Shown in pieces: positions 1 through 5,002 of a stretch of DNA of 6,169 bases (position 1 is the stretch's first letter; each line of letters begins with the position of its first letter). The notes below the pieces were generated by a model. It saw nothing but the letters and a program-made list of their open reading frames with translations. It ran no database searches and was not told where the DNA came from. The stretch is from Pseudomonadota bacterium. Its GTDB lineage: Bacteria > Pseudomonadota > Gammaproteobacteria > Burkholderiales > SG8-39. The stretch covers positions 1 through 6,169 of the forward strand of contig JAKAIH010000178.1 in the NCBI GenBank assembly GCA_021825225.1, read 5' to 3'. The position numbers were made by a program, and so were the translations under genes.

Positions 1-1934
1 GCCGCCGCCGGAACCGGCAGGCGCACGGCCGGCGCCGGCGCCGCCGCGGCGGGAAAATAGACATAGAAACTGGAGCCCTCGCCGGGTGCGCTTTGCACCT
101 CGATGCTTGCCTCATGTCCCTGGATGATGCCGTGGACCACGGCCAGTCCGAGCCCCGTGCCCTGGCCCGCCGGCTTGGTGGTGAAGAAAGGCTCGAAGAT
201 GCGCTCGCGTATCGCCTCCTCCATGCCCGGGCCGTTATCGCGCACCGTCAGGCGGGCGTAACGGCCCGGTCGCAGGGTGACGCGTCCGCCCCGGGTCCGC
301 TGTTCCGGTCCGCTATAGGTCCCTTCAGCCACCGCGTGCGCCTCGAGGCGCACCTCGATCAGTCCCGGCCGCGCCTGACCTTGCATGACCTGCCAGGCGT
401 TGCTGCAAAGATTGAGCAGCACCTGCTCGACCTGGGTCGCATCGGCCAGCACCTGCGGCGCATCCGGCACGCACTCCACGCGCAGGCTCACTCCGGCGGG
501 CAGCGTGGCGCGCAGCAGGCGCGCCGACTCCTCCACCGCCGGCGCGAGCGATATCACGCGGCGCTCGAGCAGCTGGCGCCGGCCGAAAGCGAGTATCTGC
601 TGCACCAGATCCTTCGCCCGGCGGCTCGCCTTGAGGATTTCCTCCAGGCTCTCGCGCGCCGGGTGCGCCGCTTCGAGGTCAAGGCGCGCCAATTCCGCGT
701 TGCCCATGATCGCGGCGACGATGTTGTTGAAGTCGTGCGCGATGCCTCCGGCCAGCGTGCCCAGGGCCTCCATTTTCTGCGATTCGCGCAGCTGCATCTC
801 GAGTTGCGAGCGTGCGCGCTCCGCGCGCTTTTGCTCGGTGACGTCGCGCGCGATGTTGATGCTGTGCGGCACGCCGTCGATTTCCATCAGGGCCGAATAC
901 ATCAGGCCGGATCGTATCTGGCCGTTCTTGACGCGGAACTTCGCCTCGAGGTCTTCGACCACCCCATGTTCTTTCAAGGCCTGCACGAATCGGATTCGTT
1001 CTTCGGCATTGGCCCAGATGTTGAATTCGGCGGAGGTGTGCCCGACGATCTCCTCCCTGGTGTAGCCCATGAGCCGGGTGAAGCCGCTGTTGACCGAGAC
1101 ATATAGTCCGTCTTCAATGCGGTTGATGTTGATCGCGTCCGGGCTGACGTCGAAGGCCTTTCTGAAACGCTCCTCGCTCAAGCGCAGCGCTTCCTCGGCG
1201 CGCTTGTTTGCGCTGACGTCGGTGAAGGAAAAGACGCGGCCCAGGATCTGTGCGCCATGCCGCGCCGGCATCGATTTGCGCTCGAAAAAGCGGCCGTCGG
1301 CCAGATGCAGGAGATCGAAGGTTTCGCCGTCGGCGTACGGCGCAATCTGCGCCAGGCCCGCGAGATAGGCGTGCGGATCGGAAAATTTGGCGGCCATGAA
1401 TCCGAAAATGGCCTGGTCCTGGTGCTCCACAAGCAGTTCCTGCGGCAGTCCCCACATGCGCGAAAACCGCAGATTCATGTTGACGATGCGCCCGCTGCGG
1501 TCGACGAGCAGTATGCCGTCTGCGGTCGCCTCGAGCGTCGCCCGCAGCAGCGAAATTACCGGGGCGAGCTCGTCCTCGATGCGCCGCGCGGATTCCAGCG
1601 GCGCGGCGCGAACCACCAGCCAGTCCCCGCTCTCGCCGGAGATGCGCGCCACGGTCTTGCTTGCCGGCAACAGTTCGCCGTCTGCGCAGCGGTAGCTGGC
1701 CTCGGCGTCAAGCGTTTCGGCGCGCCCGCCCAGGCGCACCTCCTCCCAGAACAGCACGTCCGCCAGCGCGCATTCAATGTCGGTTATCGGCCGGCCCAGC
1801 AGCTCCTCGCGGCGGTAGCCGAGAAGTTGCAGCGTGGGCTTGCTCGCAGCGCGAATAGCGAACGACGACGGGTCGACCAACAGCAGTATTCCGCTGCTAT
1901 GGTCGAGCAGGACCGCGTCGAGCGCCGCGCTCAT
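1..1934 (-). CDS. Triple-PAS soluble sensor histidine kinase, C-terminus cut by window edge
   Basis: This is a cytoplasmic sensor kinase that should autophosphorylate on histidine and pass the phosphate to a receiver domain. I translated 644 codons from ATG at 1934 without a stop; the gene leaves the window at base 1. PAS 1 spans about residues 5-115, PAS 2 about 128-243 (begins around [10 protein letters not shown], ends FTDVS with D239), and PAS 3 about 249-368 (SEERFRKAF to [12 protein letters not shown]364). The H-box GGIAHDFNN places the phospho-acceptor at H400. The ATPase domain shows the N-box NLCSNAW (N508, N512), DNGPGM (D566), the F-box IFEPFFTTK and the G2 box GQGTGLGL ending near 597. 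The domain closes at FYVYFP (P628), followed by an Ala/Pro linker. This linker style commonly precedes a receiver domain, so a hybrid kinase is likely but not visible. No membrane segment is present. The start overlaps the stop of the upstream HD-GYP gene (ATGA). A GAGGG Shine-Dalgarno at 1940-1944 lies 5 nt before the ATG. Signal and target are unknown. Confidence 0.93.
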   Translation of the reverse strand, partial: MSAALDAVLLDHSSGILLLVDPSSFAIRAASKPTLQLLGYRREELLGRPITDIECALADVLFWEEVRLGGRAETLDAEASYRCADGELLPASKTVARISGESGDWLVVRAAPLESARRIEDELAPVISLLRATLEATADGILLVDRSGRIVNMNLRFSRMWGLPQELLVEHQDQAIFGFMAAKFSDPHAYLAGLAQIAPYADGETFDLLHLADGRFFERKSMPARHGAQILGRVFSFTDVSANKRAEEALRLSEERFRKAFDVSPDAININRIEDGLYVSVNSGFTRLMGYTREEIVGHTSAEFNIWANAEERIRFVQALKEHGVVEDLEAKFRVKNGQIRSGLMYSALMEIDGVPHSINIARDVTEQKRAERARSQLEMQLRESQKMEALGTLAGGIAHDFNNIVAAIMGNAELARLDLEAAHPARESLEEILKASRRAKDLVQQILAFGRRQLLERRVISLAPAVEESARLLRATLPAGVSLRVECVPDAPQVLADATQVEQVLLNLCSNAWQVMQGQARPGLIEVRLEAHAVAEGTYSGPEQRTRGGRVTLRPGRYARLTVRDNGPGMEEAIRERIFEPFFTTKPAGQGTGLGLAVVHGIIQGHEASIEVQSAPGEGSSFYVYFPAAAAPAPAVRLPVPAA

Positions 1935-3247
1935 TCGCGCCCTCGGGCGTCCGGCGGTCCGCTGTCGAAGAAATACGTAATGCGTTTGCGCGGGCTCAGG
2001 TAGGCGTAGACCGAGGCGGGCAGCAGGACCGGCCGGATGGACTGGCCGATGCTCAGCTCGTCCTCCATTTCCAGGTTGAGCATGGCGGCTTCTTCCCTGG
2101 GTACGCCGGCGTCGTAGACCAGCACCCAGGGCCGCAGCAATTTATGCGGATTGACCGAGACCACCATCGCGATCGACTCATCGGAGAGCCTGACGATCGA
2201 TCCGGGAGGATAGACGCCCAGAGAATGGATCAGGAGCTGCAATACGCTGGCATCGAATTGGCTCTGCCGCCGCGCAAAGATGAAAGAGAGCGCCTCGTGC
2301 GGCGTCATCGCCTGGGAAAAATCGACCGGATTGCACAGTGTGTCGTAAAAATTGACCAGGGCGACCACGCGCGCGAGCGGCGCGATCTGCTCCAGCGTGA
2401 GCCCCTGCGGATAGCCCGTGCCGTCGGCCAGCTCGTGGTGCTGTTCGATGATGGCCAGAACCTCGGGCGCCAGATCCAGTCGCCTGCCGATGCGCGAGCC
2501 GTATTCAATGTGCCTGCCGCGCAGTTCGCGCTCCGGTTTCGTCTGTTCTTCGGGGCTTTTCTTCAGAACGCGGTCGGGGATTTCGCTCAGGCCGATGTCG
2601 TGCAGCAAGGCACCGGTAGCGAGCAGGCCCGCCTGGACGCTGTTGAGCTCCAGCCCCTTGACCAGCATCATGCAAAGGATGGATACGTTGAGGCTGTGGT
2701 GGTAGGCCTCTTCGCCGCCGCAGTTTTCGCCCATCACCTGCAGGGTTACCTCCTGCCGCTCCAGAAACGCCGTCACCATCTGCTCGACGAGCTCGCCCAT
2801 TTCTTCCAGGGTTTGCCTGGGGCGCGACAGGAGATGCTTGTCGAGCCTGCGCATGATGCCGACCGCCTTGACGAAACATCGCTCCGTCCGTGCCGCGGCC
2901 TTGCGATACTCGCGCAGCTGCAGCACGCGCGGATCCGTCGCTGCCGCGGGCAGCTCCTGAGCATGAGTGGCCGCGGGCGTGCCGGCATCCATCGGCGCCG
3001 CGGATTCGGGCGCAACGGTTGCGGCACCCTCCGTGGGCGTGCCTTCGCTGCGCTGCGGATCGTAGCGAAAGCGCGGCACGCTGAGGGCGCGCAATTCGCG
3101 AATCTGTTCTTCGGAGGAGATTTTGAAACTGTTGCGCGTGAACGGATGGCGGAACCACGGCAAATCGATGTAGACGTACAGGCCGACGCGCAGATGATCC
3201 GGCAATGCGTAGTGATCCAGCCGAGCTGTACTGCCCCCTGACGACAT
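1931..3247 (-). CDS. DUF3391 plus HD-GYP cyclic-di-GMP phosphodiesterase
   Basis: This is predicted to hydrolyse the second messenger c-di-GMP in the cytoplasm, which lowers it and usually favours motility over biofilm. The protein is 438 aa. Residues about 15-68 match DUF3391 (VGLYVYIDLPW, HPFTRNSFKI, then RFRYDPQRS). An Ala/Pro/Thr-rich linker covers about 68-105. The HD-GYP domain covers about 155-340. Candidate metal ligands are E180, H184, H216-D217 (HDIG), H246, H270-H271 and D302, and the signature HHELADGTGYP is intact at 270-280. One departure is HDIGL where HDIGK is usual (L220). The C-terminal 90 residues match the tail normally seen in this subfamily. There is no receiver domain, so control is probably through DUF3391 or expression. 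I chose ATG 3247 because GGAAAG (3252-3257) sits 4 nt upstream and DUF3391 starts soon after; the frame stays open to ATG 3358, but those 37 residues do not resemble the family. The gene is first in an operon with the PAS kinase, overlapping it by 4 nt. Confidence 0.93.
   Translation of the reverse strand: MSSGGSTARLDHYALPDHLRVGLYVYIDLPWFRHPFTRNSFKISSEEQIRELRALSVPRFRYDPQRSEGTPTEGAATVAPESAAPMDAGTPAATHAQELPAAATDPRVLQLREYRKAAARTERCFVKAVGIMRRLDKHLLSRPRQTLEEMGELVEQMVTAFLERQEVTLQVMGENCGGEEAYHHSLNVSILCMMLVKGLELNSVQAGLLATGALLHDIGLSEIPDRVLKKSPEEQTKPERELRGRHIEYGSRIGRRLDLAPEVLAIIEQHHELADGTGYPQGLTLEQIAPLARVVALVNFYDTLCNPVDFSQAMTPHEALSFIFARRQSQFDASVLQLLIHSLGVYPPGSIVRLSDESIAMVVSVNPHKLLRPWVLVYDAGVPREEAAMLNLEMEDELSIGQSIRPVLLPASVYAYLSPRKRITYFFDSGPPDARGRE
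1940..1944 (-). promoter_or_regulatory. Ribosome binding site of the PAS histidine kinase
   Basis: The minus strand reads GAGGG with a 5-nt gap to the ATG at 1934. The site lies inside the last codons of the HD-GYP gene. Together with the ATGA stop/start overlap it fixes the kinase start and suggests termination-reinitiation coupling between the two genes. Confidence 0.6.
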
Positions 3248-3563
3248 TTTGCTTTCCGTTGCTCTTTTGTTGTTTTCCGGATCGGGGCCATGCCTGTGGC
3301 AGCCACAGCCATACCGGCGACAGGCGGCGCGAACATCGTTGGATGCCCTCGGTGTCACGCCGGTCGATGTGTCGATGGCTGAAACGCTATCACAATCCGG
3401 AGGCCCGGGCCAATTTGGTTAACGGCAGTCTGCGGCCATAGTTGAGGATCACCCGCATCCGGGCGCGCGATCGGCAGGCGGCTGCCGGGTTTCGAATCGA
3501 GGGGATGCCTGCGCTCATGCCGGCCTATGGCGGGCCGTCGCAGAACGCCTTGCGCAACGGGCT
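3248..3563. other. Non-coding gap upstream of the HD-GYP gene
   Basis: I recognise no gene in these 316 bases. The open frames crossing it are extensions or antisense of neighbouring genes and have no family character. The gap must hold the end of the four-gene operon transcript and probably the promoter of the HD-GYP/kinase operon. I found no convincing sigma-70 promoter. The best weak candidate on the minus strand is TTGGCC (3408-3413), 16 nt, then GATAGC (3386-3391) preceded by an extended TGT. Other structure includes a 15-bp inverted repeat at 3294-3308, a 10-bp palindrome GGCCCGGGCC at 3402-3411, and a 6-bp-stem hairpin at 3472-3487 without a T-run. Confidence 0.6.
3294..3308. repeat. 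Perfect 7-bp inverted repeat, possible operator or leader hairpin
   Basis: CTGTGGC at 3294-3300 and GCCACAG at 3302-3308 are exact inverted copies around one central base. The site lies 47 bp upstream of the HD-GYP start. It could be a dimeric repressor or activator site. A one-base loop is too tight for a good RNA hairpin unless the stem opens by one or two pairs. No regulator can be named from the sequence. Confidence 0.3.
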
Positions 3564-3878
3564 CTAAGCGGTGCTGCTGTCCGGAGGCAGCTTCTTGCGC
3601 AGGTGGTTTTGGCGGCGCCGGTCCAGCCACCACGCCAGCGCCGGCAGCACGACGAAGGAACCTGGCATCACCATCACCGCAAGATAGGGGCTGACCATCG
3701 ACAGGCGGCGCAGGTGGTCGACGATCTGGCGCTTGTCCTCCGCCGTCCATTTCTGCTTGTTGCGCGGCTTCATCAACAGGGGCATCAGACCGGTGATCTG
3801 CACGACTTCGCCGAGAACATATTTGCGTTCCCGGTCCATCATATCGATCACGGTCCGGACGATGACGGGCTTTTGCAT
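3564..3878 (-). CDS. Small membrane protein with LETM1-like segment
   Basis: This is a 104-aa protein of unproven function. Residues 1-60 are polar and helical (MQKPVIVRTVIDMMDRERKY, then a KWTAEDKRQ stretch). One hydrophobic segment follows at about 62-85 (SPYLAVMVMPGSFVVLPALAWWL), then a basic tail (DRRRQNHLRKK), which predicts an N-out or hairpin-anchored inner-membrane protein with a cytoplasmic basic C-terminus. The order LRRLS...SPYL...PGSF..LP resembles the membrane-proximal motif of LETM1-like proteins, whose matrix domain in mitochondria is described as ribosome-binding and linked to cation exchange. The match is by eye only and covers a short motif. It is the last gene of the operon, 3 nt after the YqjK-like stop. 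The nearest Shine-Dalgarno-like GGAAGA is 14 nt away, which is too far, so translation is probably coupled. Alternative: an unrelated conserved small membrane protein. Confidence 0.7.
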   Translation of the reverse strand: MQKPVIVRTVIDMMDRERKYVLGEVVQITGLMPLLMKPRNKQKWTAEDKRQIVDHLRRLSMVSPYLAVMVMPGSFVVLPALAWWLDRRRQNHLRKKLPPDSSTA

Positions 3879-3881
3879 GGT

Positions 3882-4169
3882 TTAGACCGCGATCTTCCGC
3901 ACCAGCCAGCGATAGCCCTGCCAGATTCCCCAGGCGCGCCGCGCCCATTTGAATGCGCTGCGCGGGCGCGCGAGCGCGAACACGAGCGCCGCGCCGGCCG
4001 CCAGCGCCGGGCGCGAAACGACGTAGCGCACGGCCGCGAGGCAGCGGTCGACGAAGGCGAGCGGCTGCGTCCAGGCATGCAGCGACTGCGCCACCGCCTC
4101 GCGCTCGCGCGCCGCACGCTCGAGCAGGCGCGCGCGCTTGGCTTCGATGGCGACGAGGCGCCGGTTCAC
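3882..4169 (-). CDS. YqjK-like family protein
   Basis: This is a 95-aa protein of the YqjK-like family, whose molecular role is not established. It begins with a highly charged helix (residues about 2-30, NRRLVAIEAKRARLLERAA) likely to form a coiled coil. The middle is amphipathic (HAWTQPLAFVDR, 31-42). A short hydrophobic stretch follows at about 52-68 (SRPALAAGAALVFALA), then a Trp/Arg-rich end (WARRAWGIWQGYRWLVRK). I chose the GTG start at 4169 because it overlaps the YqjE-like stop as GTGA, has GGAG (4178-4181) 8 nt upstream, and begins exactly where family similarity begins. The frame is open back to 4367, but that stretch is antisense-like Arg/Gly/Ala composition overlapping the YqjE-like gene. 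Position after DUF883 and YqjE matches the enterobacterial yqjD-yqjE-yqjK order. Association with the inner membrane is likely. Confidence 0.82.
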   Translation of the reverse strand: MNRRLVAIEAKRARLLERAAREREAVAQSLHAWTQPLAFVDRCLAAVRYVVSRPALAAGAALVFALARPRSAFKWARRAWGIWQGYRWLVRKIAV

Positions 4170-4564
4170 GCCTGCCGCTCCCGCAACATGGTCCGGTCCT
4201 TGGCCAGCTCGCCGCGCGTGACCGCGAACGGCTTCGGCCGCGATTTCGCCTTGCTGCGCAGAATCAGGCCGAAGCCCGTGCCCGCGGCAAGGAATCCCGC
4301 GGCGAGCACACCGACGGCGGCGAGCCGGTGCGTGTCCCAGTACAACAGGATCACCAGGGCGACGCACAGCACGACGCCCATGCCGACGCAGAATGCCGCT
4401 GCCAGCGCGAACAGCAGCAGCTGCTCCAGCCGCAGCCGTTCTTCTTCGATTTCGGTGGCGAGGATTTCAAGACGCGTCTGCGCTGCGCCGAGCAGCGTGT
4501 GCGCCAGATGCTTGATCGAATGCAGAAGGCCGCCGCGCGCGGCGGCGCCTTCCCTTTCCGCCAT
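4166..4564 (-). CDS. YqjE-like protein, phage-holin superfamily III fold
   Basis: This is a 132-aa inner-membrane protein of the YqjE / holin superfamily III group. Family membership does not imply lysis; chromosomal copies are found beside DUF883 genes in non-phage settings, as here. An N-terminal amphipathic helix (about 12-50) carries the family-typical pattern RLEILATEIEEERLRLEQLL. Two membrane segments follow at about 50-75 and 80-103, joined by a short YWDTHR loop. The basic C-terminal tail (residues 103-132) ends in TRGELAKDRTMLRERQ, also typical. ATG 4564 lies 2 nt after the DUF883 stop with no clear Shine-Dalgarno, so translational coupling is likely. Its 3' end overlaps the YqjK-like GTG by 4 nt. 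The run at about 4529-4549 is a GC-rich near-palindrome, but it is explained by Ala/Arg/Gly codons. Confidence 0.85.
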   Translation of the reverse strand: MAEREGAAARGGLLHSIKHLAHTLLGAAQTRLEILATEIEEERLRLEQLLLFALAAAFCVGMGVVLCVALVILLYWDTHRLAAVGVLAAGFLAAGTGFGLILRSKAKSRPKPFAVTRGELAKDRTMLRERQA

Positions 4565-4566
4565 GA

Positions 4567-4878
4567 CTAGCGGCGGCTGATCAACATGCCCATGACCAGC
4601 CCGACGGCGGCGGCGATGCCCACCGCACCCCAGGGATGATCATGCACGTAATCGTCGGTGGCGCGCGCCGCGGCCTTGGTCTTGTCGACCATGACTTCTT
4701 CGGCCCGCGCGAGTTTGTCCTTGGCCATGCGCAGGCTTTCCTGGATGCGCTCGCGCGCGACCACGGCCTTCTCGCCCACTTGGCCGGCCGTTGCGCGCAG
4801 CAATTCCTCCGCATCGGCGATCACGATGCGCAGGTCGGACGCGAGTTTATCCCGCGAAATATCGGTGTCGTTGCTCAT
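4567..4878 (-). CDS. DUF883 family protein, YqjD/ElaB-like membrane anchor
   Basis: This is a 103-aa tail-anchored inner-membrane protein. E. coli YqjD and its paralogue ElaB are reported to bind ribosomes in stationary phase and hold them at the membrane; the same role here is an inference from homology. Residues about 8-75 form a long charged helix (DLRIVIADAEELLRATAGQ...ARERIQESLRMAKDKLARAEE). Next comes the DDYVHDHPW motif (75-83), very characteristic of the family, and a Gly-rich transmembrane helix (84-100) ending in SRR. I chose ATG 4878 because AAAGG (4887-4891) is 8 nt upstream and the length then equals the usual ~100 aa; an in-frame ATG at 4917 would add 13 non-family residues. First gene of the four-gene operon, diverging from ampG across 124 bp. 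Confidence 0.9.
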   Translation of the reverse strand: MSNDTDISRDKLASDLRIVIADAEELLRATAGQVGEKAVVARERIQESLRMAKDKLARAEEVMVDKTKAAARATDDYVHDHPWGAVGIAAAVGLVMGMLISRR

Positions 4879-5002
4879 GGTCCTTGCCTTTCTGATTGGA
4901 AAATACCGCTCCGGCAAACGCGCTGGCGGAATGTCTCAAGGCTACCGGCTTTCTCTTGCCAAATCAACCTTATCCACCGCTATCACAGGTAGAATCGGCC
5001 AC
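4879..5002. promoter_or_regulatory. Divergent intergenic region between DUF883 operon and ampG
   Basis: These 124 bases must carry promoters for both directions. For the leftward operon a weak sigma-70-like pair is visible on the minus strand: TTGATT (4962-4967), a 17-nt spacer, then TAGCCT (4939-4944), at 4/6 and 3/6 matches. This would give a leader of about 55 nt. An A/T-rich TATTTT (4900-4905) is another possible -10, with no -35 partner. For ampG I see no credible promoter pair; the Shine-Dalgarno is also poor (AGG about 13 nt before ATG). The 10-mer CGCTATCACA at 4978-4987 recurs in the other intergenic gap. Confidence 0.4.

Noticed and set aside
93..1106. Plus-strand open frame of 337 codons
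   Set aside because: It lies fully antisense to the PAS histidine kinase, whose domains and motifs are unmistakable. Its His/Arg/Leu-rich translation is typical of a shadow frame in GC-rich DNA.
2144..3241. Plus-strand open frame of 365 codons
   Set aside because: Antisense to the HD-GYP gene, with Arg/Asp/Gln-rich low-character translation and no family motif.
3248..3358. N-terminal extension of the HD-GYP protein to ATG 3358
   Set aside because: The extra 37 residues (Arg/Cys/His-rich) do not match DUF3391 proteins, while ATG 3247 has a good ribosome site.
3472..3487. Hairpin CGGCAG-GCGG-CTGCCG as a terminator of the four-gene operon
   Set aside because: The stem is only 6 bp and no T-run follows on the minus strand; on the plus strand there are only three Ts. 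Chance GC-rich structure is as likely.
4170..4367. N-terminal extension of the YqjK-like protein to ATG 4367
   Set aside because: It would overlap the YqjE-like gene by about 200 bp with non-family sequence. The GTG at 4169 has GGAG upstream, a GTGA overlap and the family start.
4166..4564. Phage holin or prophage remnant
   Set aside because: Only the fold name is phage-related. There is no endolysin, structural gene, integrase or attachment site nearby, and the gene sits in a yqjD-yqjE-yqjK-like operon.
3603..4580. Plus-strand open frame of 325 codons across the four-gene operon
   Set aside because: It crosses three real minus-strand genes with clear family features and has no recognisable domain of its own.
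4990..4995. TAGAAT as a -10 element for ampG
   Set aside because: It has no -35 partner at 16-18 nt and would start the transcript almost at the ATG. A leaderless mRNA cannot be excluded but is not supported.
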